NCBI GenBank assembly: GCA_900318335.1
Contig: ONKF01000013.1
Span: 1-64,000 of the forward strand
Reading direction: 5' to 3'
DNA length: 64,000 bases
Origin: an uncultured Prevotellaceae bacterium
GTDB taxonomy: Bacteria > Bacteroidota > Bacteroidia > Bacteroidales > Muribaculaceae
In this document: positions 1 to 6,499 of the stretch, in pieces
Layout of the letters: each line of letters opens with the position of its first letter
How positions within the stretch are numbered: position 1 is the stretch's first letter
Notes under the pieces: generated by a model
Seen by the model: only the letters and a program-made list of their open reading frames with translations
What the model was told of the DNA's origin: nothing
The model's database searches: none
Position numbers and translations under genes: made by a program

Positions 1-17
1 TGTGTTATGTTCTTTGA

Positions 18-90
18 GCCTCTTGTCGGATTCGAACCAACGACCCCGAGATTACAAATCACGTGCTCTGGCCAACTGAGCTAAAGAGGC
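18..90 (-). tRNA. tRNA-Thr (anticodon UGU)
   Basis: Read on the minus strand this folds as a complete cloverleaf. The acceptor arms GCCTCTT and AAGAGGC pair perfectly, the D arm contains AGCTCAGTTGG, and the T arm contains GGTTCGAATCC. The seven-base anticodon loop TTTGTAA gives anticodon TGT, which reads ACA and other Thr codons. No CCA is encoded after the acceptor stem, so CCA would be added by nucleotidyltransferase. A good promoter lies just upstream. Confidence 0.95.
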
Positions 91-136
91 ATCTATCGTC
101 GCGCATTGGGAAACGGGGCGTTCCCGATTGCGGATG

Positions 137-166
137 CAAAGGTACAACCATTTTTTAAACTGGCAA
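137..166 (-). promoter_or_regulatory. Promoter of tRNA-Thr
   Basis: On the minus strand a TTG at 166-164 is followed 22 nt later by TACCTTTG at 144-137. This matches the Bacteroidota housekeeping promoter (TTG near -33, TAnnTTTG near -7). Transcription would start near 133, about 40 nt before the mature tRNA. Confidence 0.7.
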
Positions 167-169
167 ATT

Positions 170-501
170 TTTTCTTACTTTTTTTTGAAAAAAGTTTTCA
201 ACGATTATCGCAATATATGTCTAACCTATTGATTCACAGTAGAATAACCACACAAGGATAATCTGCTGCATTTTTCGTGCCACTTTCACATTTCAGCCCC
301 TTATATCTATTATATAATGTACGCGATACCATTTCACCCACCACCCCCCTCCCACGAGGGACTCCATGGAAAAGAGCCGGGGCACAAAGATCATGCAGCC
401 CTCCCACAGATGGCACATTTGCCCCATGAGCGACGTCCCCCGCCGGCGGCATGCGCTGGCAGGGGACGTGATATGTCTTCAATTATGTGGGACGGCAGGA
501 A
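170..501. other. Gene-free gap between hpf and tRNA-Thr
   Basis: No convincing gene was seen here. The left half (about 170-320) is AT-rich. The right half (about 330-480) is GC-rich and can fold. An 82-codon minus-strand reading frame spans 234-482, but its composition is not protein-like (many His, Pro, Gly and Cys, no domain) and I did not call it. The strongest structure is the hairpin at 433-469, listed separately. Confidence 0.5.
433..469 (-). terminator. GC-rich hairpin downstream of hpf
   Basis: ACGTCCCC (433-440) pairs perfectly with GGGGACGT (462-469), and the stem can continue with GCCGGC against GCTGGC inside. It lies just past the hpf stop on the transcribed minus strand, where a 3' end is expected. 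No T-run follows, so it may be an mRNA 3'-end stabiliser or part of a structured RNA instead of a classical intrinsic terminator. Confidence 0.4.
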
Positions 502-795
502 TTACTTGTCGCGGCGGCCCTTCTCGATCTGGCGCTTGAGGGCGTCCACACAGTTATCGATTGCCTCCTCGAATGTGTCGGCTACCTTGCTGGCAAACAA
601 GTCCTCGCTGCGAGGTACCTTGAGCCTCACGGATGCCTCCTTGTTCATGGCGGTCTCGGGTTTTACGACCTTGAGAATGATCTCGGCAGTCGAGACGAGC
701 TCGTTCTGCTTAGCCAACTTCTCTACTTTCTTGTTGATGAAGTCATTCAGTTTCTCGGTTGCTTCAAAATGGATGGCATTAACTTTAATTTCCAT
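502..795 (-). CDS. hpf: Ribosome hibernation promoting factor (short HPF/YfiA type)
   Basis: 97-residue protein starting MEIKVNAIHFEAT, the beginning of the HPF/RaiA fold. It matches the short form that lacks the C-terminal dimerisation domain. Such proteins bind the 30S decoding centre and form inactive ribosomes in stationary phase. A longer frame would begin at 855, but ATG at 795 fits the family start and is preceded by AAAAAAGGAGG ending about 5 nt upstream, a textbook Shine-Dalgarno. That is unusual here, because Bacteroidota genes mostly lack one. The start lies right at the xerC stop (797), so the two are probably co-transcribed, with hpf translated from its own strong ribosome binding site. 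The xerC-hpf order with rpsU nearby is common in Bacteroidota. Confidence 0.9.
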   Translation of the reverse strand: MEIKVNAIHFEATEKLNDFINKKVEKLAKQNELVSTAEIILKVVKPETAMNKEASVRLKVPRSEDLFASKVADTFEEAIDNCVDALKRQIEKGRRDK

Positions 796-796
796 A

Positions 797-1696
797 TTAA
801 CCTCCTTTTTTAAGTGCCCGTGGATGGGCGAGTTCATAATTATGTTGAAGTTCACTCAATGTCACATGGGTGTATACCTGGGTAGCGGCGAGGCTCTCGT
901 GCCCCAGCAGCTCCTTGACGCTGTTGAGCTGCGCGCCATGGTTGAGCATGACGCTCGCAAAGGTGTGGCGCAGCACGTGGGGGCTGAGCTTGCCCGTGCC
1001 TCCGGCTTGCGCCAGCCCGTCGTGAACGACGTGATAGACGAGCGAGGGATACAGGGGCTTGCCCCGGGCTGTTACCAGCAGGTTGCCGCACTCGGGCCTC
1101 ACCTGGTCACGCATCACGCGGTAATCGTCGATCCACTGCGCCAACTCGCTGCCGAACGGGACCAGGCGGTCCTTGTCGCGCTTGCCGTGCACCTTGAGCT
1201 CCCGCTTGACGGTGTCGACAGCCGAGTCCTGCAGGCCGATAAGCTCGCTCAGGCGGATGCCCGTCTGGTAGAAGAGCATCACGATGAGGCGGTCGCGCAC
1301 CTCGCCGAAGTCGTCACGATCGATGTCGGCGTCAAGCAGAGCGTCGACGGTCTTCTCGCGGACGAGTTTGGGCAGGGGCTTGGGCAGCTTGGCCAACTCG
1401 ACCTGGGCAGCAGGATTAGTGGAGACGAGGTTTTTCCTCAACAGATAACGGTAGAGTGCCCTGAGGGCCTGAACACGGCGGCGCAAGGTCGCAGGGCAGT
1501 CACCATGGGCTGCGCGTGCCATCAGCCACGACCTGATGTCACCTGTCGTGACCGAGATCAAGTCAAGCGGCCGCCCGCCGGCAGTCAAGTAGTCTTCCCA
1601 CAAGACGAGGTCACGGCGATAGGTGTCCACCGTTCTCAAGGACAGATTGCGCTCGTGTCGCAGGTATTGCAGGAAACTCTCAACTGTAGCATTCAT
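797..1696 (-). CDS. xerC: Tyrosine recombinase XerC
   Basis: 299-residue site-specific recombinase that would resolve chromosome dimers at dif with XerD. The N-terminal SAM-like DNA-binding domain (about 1-90) precedes the catalytic domain. The catalytic pattern is visible: Arg in TGIRLSELIGL (near 147), a Lys in the KVHGKRDKDR hairpin, HVLRH (near 239), LGHES (near 264) and the nucleophile Tyr in QVYTH (near 274). The frame stays open up to 1798, but the upstream residues look non-coding and MNATVESFLQ at 1696 matches the family start; a promoter lies at 1768-1798. Its stop abuts hpf. I read it as the housekeeping enzyme and not a mobile-element integrase, because of its neighbours and the absence of attachment repeats. 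Confidence 0.9.
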   Translation of the reverse strand: MNATVESFLQYLRHERNLSLRTVDTYRRDLVLWEDYLTAGGRPLDLISVTTGDIRSWLMARAAHGDCPATLRRRVQALRALYRYLLRKNLVSTNPAAQVELAKLPKPLPKLVREKTVDALLDADIDRDDFGEVRDRLIVMLFYQTGIRLSELIGLQDSAVDTVKRELKVHGKRDKDRLVPFGSELAQWIDDYRVMRDQVRPECGNLLVTARGKPLYPSLVYHVVHDGLAQAGGTGKLSPHVLRHTFASVMLNHGAQLNSVKELLGHESLAATQVYTHVTLSELQHNYELAHPRALKKGG

Positions 1697-1767
1697 AGGC
1701 ATACATTCCAGTGTGTGACAAGCAGCTCGTCGGGACATGGTGGGCCCGAGTCGCTGGTTTGCGGTGC

Positions 1768-1798
1768 TAAAGATAGCAACTATTTTTATCCGATGCAA
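1768..1798 (-). promoter_or_regulatory. Promoter of xerC-hpf
   Basis: On the minus strand TTGCAT (1798-1793) is followed 23 nt after the first T by TATCTTTA (1775-1768). This is one mismatch from TAnnTTTG. It supports the xerC start at 1696 and argues against the longer frame. Confidence 0.5.
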
Positions 1799-1919
1799 AT
1801 TTTATACCAAAAAAATGCCTAAAACCGCAAAATATCTTCTTTAACCCACGATTCAGCGACAATCTGTCACATCCTGACATCAGGCGGCCACCCGGCATGA
1901 CAGCTGCGGCCATAACAGT

Positions 1920-1951
1920 GACGGGAGCCACCCTACTGGGCGACTCCCGTC
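1920..1951 (-). terminator. Hairpin downstream of rpsU
   Basis: GACGGGAG (1920-1927) pairs with CTCCCGTC (1944-1951), and the inner bases also partly pair. It lies 25 nt beyond the rpsU stop on the minus strand. There is no clear T-run, so intrinsic termination is uncertain. Confidence 0.45.
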
Positions 1952-1976
1952 GTGTATCTGAGTCAAGACTGCTGTA

Positions 1977-2168
1977 TTAATCCTCGCGGGCACGCAGCTG
2001 CTGTACATACTCAGCCTTCATCATCTTCTTGCGGTTGGTGATAGAGGGCTTCTCAAAAGCCTGACGGCCACGCAGCTCCTTAATAATACCGGTCTTTTCA
2101 GTTTTACGCTTGAATTTCTTGAGGGCGCGCTCGATGTTGTCGCCTTCCTTTACGGGAACAATAATCAT
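1977..2168 (-). CDS. rpsU: 30S ribosomal protein bS21
   Basis: 63 residues, starting MIIVPVKEGDNIERALKKFKRK, typical of bS21, with the basic C-terminal half RKKMMKAEYVQQLRARED. bS21 sits near the 3' end of 16S rRNA. In Bacteroidota it helps hide the anti-Shine-Dalgarno sequence, which explains the general lack of SD-dependent initiation. The gene's own start has only an A-rich upstream region and no SD. Its leader is about 187 nt long and carries an SD in a hairpin loop near the 5' end (see the leader entry), suggesting feedback control by bS21-free ribosomes. Confidence 0.97.
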   Translation of the reverse strand: MIIVPVKEGDNIERALKKFKRKTEKTGIIKELRGRQAFEKPSITNRKKMMKAEYVQQLRARED

Positions 2169-2355
2169 AATGAGTTTGTTTTGTTTTTAATTGTTTTGTA
2201 TTTGTTATTAATTTGAATTTCTCGATAAGTTTGCGGCTCTATATGGATGGCACACCGCCGGCGAGCCACGTGCCGAGCGATGCAGTTTTGGGTCAATATG
2301 TATTGATTTTCAATCTCTTAAAGCAGGCTAAACGACCTCCTTTCATTTTTTAGCG
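2169..2355 (-). promoter_or_regulatory. Long structured leader of rpsU with a looped Shine-Dalgarno
   Basis: Seen: the predicted transcript begins near 2355. It immediately forms a stem GCTAAA (2354-2349) with TTTAGC (2332-2327). The 16-nt loop holds AAAGGAGGT (2343-2335), a perfect anti-SD complement. A second hairpin follows (GGCAC and GTGCC arms around 2256-2281). An ATG in the first loop opens an 17-codon frame ending near 2293. Inference: a cis-regulatory RNA that senses ribosomes with an exposed anti-SD, that is, ribosomes lacking bS21. Confidence 0.45.
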
Positions 2356-2358
2356 CCG

Positions 2359-2389
2359 CAAAGTTACATAATCTTTCCACAACCCGCAA
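2359..2389 (-). promoter_or_regulatory. Promoter of rpsU
   Basis: On the minus strand TTG at 2389-2387 and TAACTTTG at 2366-2359 are 23 nt apart, an excellent match to the Bacteroidota promoter. The predicted start near 2355 creates the long rpsU leader. Confidence 0.75.
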
Positions 2390-2420
2390 GCATTTTTTTG
2401 AAAAATATTTTCACGCCTGA

Positions 2421-2467
2421 TAAAAAAGGCAATGCATGGCACCCCGAAAGTGATGCCATGCATTGCT
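2421..2467 (-). terminator. Terminator of the por/gld operon
   Basis: A 13-bp perfect stem, GCAATGCATGGCA (2429-2441) with TGCCATGCATTGC (2453-2465), is followed on the minus strand by a T-run (2427-2422). It lies 60 nt after the gldN stop, so it ends the type IX secretion operon. It also insulates the rpsU promoter. Confidence 0.8.
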
Positions 2468-2526
2468 GACCAAAAATGATAATGTGTAACTTTAATATGC
2501 GACAGGAAAAGTCCTGTTGTTCATGT

Positions 2527-3786
2527 TTACTTCTTGCGGTTGCGGACGGAGCGGATGCCAGTGTTGACGGTCTGGGTGCTGGTCTTGGGCTTGCGCTCCT
2601 TGATCTTGGTTTTCTTGGACTTGGCTTTGGTCTCCTTCTTGGTGGTTGACTTGGACTTGCTGCCACGCTTGGTGCTGCGGGTGACGGTCTTCTCCTCACC
2701 GCTGTCGGCGGCAGCGTCTTCACCTTCTACCTTCTCGGCACCTTCTTCACCCTCTACGAGTTCACCCTCGGCAGCTGCGCGGGCTTTCTCCTCGGCTTCG
2801 GCACGTGCCTGAAGCACTTCCAGAGGTGGTACCCACAGGTCCTGGTTGAAGCTGCGCAGGCGCTGTTCGATGCTGTCCTGGGCGTGCTTGTAGGCCTCGT
2901 CCTCGGGGTAGAGCTGACGCAGGGACTGGTTGCGCAAGTTCTTGGTTTTATAAATCTCACCTGTGTACATGTTCAGCTTGAAGAAGTCGTCAATGCTGTA
3001 ACGGGGCAGGTTGTTGTCGTCATCGGTGAAGACATACTGCTGTGCCATGTAGGGGCGGATGTCGTTGAGCTTGACCCAGAACATGGGGTAGCGCACGGCT
3101 TCCCCACCCCACTCATCCATGCGGTGGAGCACGGGGCACAAAGCCTCGACACGGGCCTTCATCTGGTTGCTGCGCGTGTCAAACTCCCACTTCTCGATGA
3201 TGTAGTAGCTGAGCACCTCGTTGCTGGGGATGTCGGCGTTCTCAAACTCGTAGATGGGATTCTTGGCTGTGCTGCCCTTGGCCTCGGTATAATAGATGTG
3301 GAAACGGTCCAACATCTCATCGACCTTGATCTTGAACTCGTCGGTGAACATCTCGCGTCCGTCCAGGTACTCATAGGCCGAAATCTGGTTCTTGGCCAGC
3401 AGGCGCATGATGATGAAGAACAGGTTCTCACCGTCGGCATTGGGCTCCTCAGGATAGTAGAGGGCGGGGTTCTTGCCCTTGGTCAAGTCGATGGAGCGGT
3501 AGATGACCTTCATCCACTGCAGGTCGGCATCGTTCGGCTCGCGCACCTCGTAGAACGACTGCTGGCGGTCGGTGACCAGGGGATTGCCATCCTTCTGGCC
3601 TTTCTTGCCACGGTCATTACCCCTGTTGCGCGACACACCGCCTGTAGTGGAGCTTGAGGACGAACTCCTGGTGACGCCTGACGTAGCCGGCTTGTCATCA
3701 TTGCCAGTGCGGCTTGACACTTGAGCATTAACGCTGACTGCTGAACCGATAAGCAGTACCGCGATGATCAATCTAAGAGTTTTCAT
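2527..3786 (-). CDS. gldN: Type IX secretion periplasmic protein GldN/PorN
   Basis: 419 residues. A signal peptide (MKTLRLIIAVLLIGSAVSVNA, cut before QVSS) targets it to the periplasm, where GldN joins the outer-membrane lipoprotein GldK in the ring of the type IX secretion system. The central part (about 70-300) carries the GldN region, with segments such as MKVIYRSIDL and NPLFYP-like ALYYPEEP. It is much longer than usual because of a C-terminal tail of about 100 residues, first Glu/Ala-rich (AEAEEKARAAAEGELVEGEE) and then Lys/Arg/Ser/Thr-rich. It is the last gene of the operon, 33 nt after the gldM C-terminal part, and is followed by a strong terminator. Confidence 0.9.
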   Translation of the reverse strand: MKTLRLIIAVLLIGSAVSVNAQVSSRTGNDDKPATSGVTRSSSSSSTTGGVSRNRGNDRGKKGQKDGNPLVTDRQQSFYEVREPNDADLQWMKVIYRSIDLTKGKNPALYYPEEPNADGENLFFIIMRLLAKNQISAYEYLDGREMFTDEFKIKVDEMLDRFHIYYTEAKGSTAKNPIYEFENADIPSNEVLSYYIIEKWEFDTRSNQMKARVEALCPVLHRMDEWGGEAVRYPMFWVKLNDIRPYMAQQYVFTDDDNNLPRYSIDDFFKLNMYTGEIYKTKNLRNQSLRQLYPEDEAYKHAQDSIEQRLRSFNQDLWVPPLEVLQARAEAEEKARAAAEGELVEGEEGAEKVEGEDAAADSGEEKTVTRSTKRGSKSKSTTKKETKAKSKKTKIKERKPKTSTQTVNTGIRSVRNRKK

Positions 3787-3819
3787 ATCTTCTTGTTGTT
3801 CTGTTTTATCAATTTACGG

Positions 3820-4404
3820 TTAGTTGACAATCACCTCGATGGTGGAGATGTCGCGGGTGATGCCGTCAGGACCGGTGGCCTTGACATGGGAGATGTAGAA
3901 GCGCTTACCGTGCTGCAGACGGCGCATGGCGGTCTTCTGGCGCTCGGAGAATTGCGAGCCGTTGGAAACCTCGGGGATAGCGTTACCCATCGAGTCAAAG
4001 AATACGGTCTCGAACGAAACGACCTTATAGTCGATGTTAAGGATCTCGTCATCGATGGCGGCATCCAGTCCAGGGGCTGCCATGAGCAAGTTCTTGGGGA
4101 AAGGCTTGCCACCCTTGTAGCGGTTGACCTGGCCGTTGGCGTCCTTATAGGTAATGAAGGGCGTCGGGTCGGGCAACTTACGCACCCTGAAGGTGGTGCT
4201 GCCCACGTTGGTGCGCTGGCCGTCCATCTCGGCAGTAACCGAGATGACACACTCGGCACCCACCTTGGAGGGATGCGCTACCCAGCCGTCACCACTCTTG
4301 GTGAGCGTGCCGTTGGTCATCGTGGCGCTGATGCTGCCCTGAGGCACACCAGGCACAGCGATGCTGATGGGGTTGTTGATACCGGCATAGAGCACATTCA
4401 TCAT
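3820..4404 (-). CDS. gldM: GldM/PorM C-terminal part (domains D3-D4), split from the N-terminal part
   Basis: 194 residues corresponding to the periplasmic D3 and D4 domains of GldM. MMNVLYAGINNPISIAVPG is the conserved opening of D3 in this family. The frame is offset from the upstream gldM part, whose TGA overlaps this ATG (ATGA at 4404-4401). Alone this piece has no signal peptide or membrane anchor and would stay in the cytoplasm, where it could not work. About eight residues that normally link YTVMP to ATMMNVLY seem to be missing, so a small non-3n deletion or an assembly error is more likely than a natural gene split. It would be functional only if the frame is restored. Confidence 0.8.
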   Translation of the reverse strand: MMNVLYAGINNPISIAVPGVPQGSISATMTNGTLTKSGDGWVAHPSKVGAECVISVTAEMDGQRTNVGSTTFRVRKLPDPTPFITYKDANGQVNRYKGGKPFPKNLLMAAPGLDAAIDDEILNIDYKVVSFETVFFDSMGNAIPEVSNGSQFSERQKTAMRRLQHGKRFYISHVKATGPDGITRDISTIEVIVN

Positions 4405-5390
4405 CGTGGCATGACAGTGTAGCTTGACTTGAAGTCGCGGCGCGTGACAGTGCCGTCACGTCCCAGGACCTCGATCCAGCCCGAGTAGTCATAGGTTCCA
4501 GCCTTGCTGGTTCCCACCTCATATATACCGTTATTATTGCCCAGGCGACCGCCGTTGACATAGACAACGGGACGCTGGGTGGTGTCGATAGCGGCGAGCA
4601 CAATCTGGGCGCTGTACTTGGTGCCACGCATGACGATACGCGAGTCGGGCACCACAAAGGCGTTGACCAGGTTCACACGGAGGTCACCCAGGTCGACATT
4701 GGTCAGCATCTGGTTCAAGACCTCACCCTCGGCGTAGCGCACATCGTTCTGCAGTTTGGTCAACAGCGTCACGGCTGCGATACAAGGCATATTGTCAAAC
4801 ATGTACTCTTCCCATGTCTTCTTGGTCAACTCCTCACCACGCTCCTTGGGAACAGCCGTCGAGAGCACGGTTTCCAGGTTCTTGCGCTTCTCGGGGTCAT
4901 CGAGGAATGAGGTGACAAACTGGCGGTACTTTTCAATCTGTGTTCTCAGCATCTTGCCGTTGCCGGGTCTTCCCGACCCTTGCGGTGGCAGCATGACGAT
5001 GCTTGCTGCTTCGGTATTATCGCGGTTGCGGATGTTGCTCATGTCCGCTTCCTCACCGTCGGCAGTCTTCACGATCTCGAATTTCAACGAGTCGATGAAG
5101 TTATAGAGTTTGTCGGTCTCCCCCACCACCTGAGTTCCCTTGTCGAGCCACATCTTACCCTTCTCGGGGTTCTTCTCGTTGAAGGCCTGGAGTTGGGCAT
5201 AGAGAGACTGGTTACGAGCGGTGATGGTTCGGTTGGAGCGTGCAAGACCGTCCTGCACCTGACTGAATCCGTTGAGCACGTCGCTGGACACATTCAGTGC
5301 AAGCATGGCCGTCAAGACGATGTACATGAGGTTAATCATCTTCTCTCGCGGCGACATGCGGTTGACGCTCTTATTTTTTGAGGTTGCCAT
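4401..5390 (-). CDS. gldM: GldM/PorM N-terminal part (TM helix, domains D1-D2), frameshifted
   Basis: 329 residues of a protein usually near 515. GldM is an inner-membrane protein whose single N-terminal helix (about 19-39, MINLMYIVLTAMLALNVSSD) pairs with GldL, forming the proton-driven motor of type IX secretion. The rest spans the periplasm to reach GldK/N. D1 (to about 220) and D2 (to about 325) are present. The frame ends after YTVMPR at the D2/D3 border, and the remainder is found in another frame from 4404. It follows gldL after 67 nt. The break is discussed in the findings; the split itself is seen directly, its cause is inferred. Confidence 0.85.
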   Translation of the reverse strand: MATSKNKSVNRMSPREKMINLMYIVLTAMLALNVSSDVLNGFSQVQDGLARSNRTITARNQSLYAQLQAFNEKNPEKGKMWLDKGTQVVGETDKLYNFIDSLKFEIVKTADGEEADMSNIRNRDNTEAASIVMLPPQGSGRPGNGKMLRTQIEKYRQFVTSFLDDPEKRKNLETVLSTAVPKERGEELTKKTWEEYMFDNMPCIAAVTLLTKLQNDVRYAEGEVLNQMLTNVDLGDLRVNLVNAFVVPDSRIVMRGTKYSAQIVLAAIDTTQRPVVYVNGGRLGNNNGIYEVGTSKAGTYDYSGWIEVLGRDGTVTRRDFKSSYTVMPR

Positions 5391-5457
5391 CTATCTGTAT
5401 ATCTCTATCGGTTAGAATAGGAATGATGTCGTTAGTTTAATCATAGTTATGACGCCA

Positions 5458-6429
5458 TTACGCGTCCTGATCGTTGTCGGGCTCGATACCGGGCATGCCA
5501 GGCATGGGACGGTACATGTTGACTGTCATCGCCTTGATCATCTTCTCATAGACGCTGTTCAGCTGCTTCATGTAGCGGGCCATTTTCTCGGTCTCGTCAC
5601 AGTAGTGGGCACTCTCGGCGGCACTCTTCTCGTACATGTCGCGGATGTCCTTGAGGCCACGGTTCACGCGGTCGATGTTCTCGAGCTGCGACGAGATGCT
5701 CTTGAGCTGGATTTCATAGATGGTATTCAAGCCACTGATGTTGTGGTTGAGGGCCTGCATCTGATCCACATAGCCTGTTGAGCTCTCGGTGATGTTCTGG
5801 CTATTGTCGGTGATGGCACGGTAACTGCCGAGCAGTGTCTGGCTCACCTCGTTCAAGGCGGTAGTCGTGGCCTGCAGCTTCTGCATCTGCTCGCTGATGC
5901 CGGCCATCTGGCTCAGATACTGCTGGGTGGCATCGGTCAATTCGGCCATGCGCGAGAGCTGGTCACTGGCAGCCGCCATCTTGGCGATGCTCTCGCTCAG
6001 CGACAGGGTGTCCTCCTCGCTCAGGTTCACGCCTTGAGGCAGTCCCACGGCGTTCTTGGCATCCGAGACACTCACATTGATGTCGCCTCCCTCATATCCT
6101 TCGCCACCGGCACCGCCGATGAAGATGCCGCCACCAGTGTTGAAGTCAGGACGGTCCTCAGGGTTCTGGCTAGCAAGCACGGGGAACACTTCTTCCCAAT
6201 GATACTCCTTCTCGGGCTTATCAAATGCTGTCAGGACGAACATGAGCACCTCGGTACCCATACCGACACTAAGCAGGACATTACCCAGGGGCATGTGCAG
6301 AATCTTGAACAGCGCACCCAGGATAACGATGGCAGCACCAATACTATAGGCAAAGTTGAAAAAACGCTGGCCACTGTCGCTCTTGAGGAATCGGCCTGCT
6401 TTCTTTTTATATCTCTTGATCTTACCCAT
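5458..6429 (-). CDS. gldL: Type IX secretion motor protein GldL/PorL
   Basis: 323 residues. Two membrane helices lie near the N-terminus (about 24-44 and 50-70), followed by a long cytoplasmic region with predicted coiled coil (for example SEQMQKLQATTTALNEVSQ). Charged residues inside the helices, Lys42 and Glu60, correspond to those needed for proton flow in the GldLM motor. The length is close to PorL of Porphyromonas and longer than Flavobacterium GldL. A Gly-rich linker (GGGIFIGGAGGEGYEGG) separates the membrane and coiled-coil parts. It lies between gldK and gldM as in other species. A C-terminal tail ends in MPRPMPGMPGIEPDNDQDA-like Pro/Gly sequence. Confidence 0.92.
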   Translation of the reverse strand: MGKIKRYKKKAGRFLKSDSGQRFFNFAYSIGAAIVILGALFKILHMPLGNVLLSVGMGTEVLMFVLTAFDKPEKEYHWEEVFPVLASQNPEDRPDFNTGGGIFIGGAGGEGYEGGDINVSVSDAKNAVGLPQGVNLSEEDTLSLSESIAKMAAASDQLSRMAELTDATQQYLSQMAGISEQMQKLQATTTALNEVSQTLLGSYRAITDNSQNITESSTGYVDQMQALNHNISGLNTIYEIQLKSISSQLENIDRVNRGLKDIRDMYEKSAAESAHYCDETEKMARYMKQLNSVYEKMIKAMTVNMYRPMPGMPGIEPDNDQDA

Positions 6430-6499
6430 TTTTACTTGAACTATAAAAAATTGAGTGTAATGATTTGATTACTATTGGTTTGATTATTATGCGACAGGA

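Noticed and set aside
234-482. 82-codon minus-strand frame between hpf and tRNA-Thr
   Set aside because: Composition is unlike a protein (many Cys, His, Pro), there is no family motif or promoter, and the region is better explained by RNA structure or chance.
797-1696. xerC as integrase of a mobile element
   Set aside because: It is next to hpf and rpsU, has no attachment-site repeats, and its length and motifs match housekeeping XerC.
317-1822. Long plus-strand frame of about 500 codons
   Set aside because: It is antisense to hpf and xerC, both of which have full family motifs on the minus strand. It is a shadow caused by high GC codon use.
4401-4404. gldM ATGA overlap as a natural two-gene arrangement
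   Set aside because: I do not accept it as the default, because the C-terminal part would lack any export signal and conserved linker residues are missing. It is kept as an open question in the findings.
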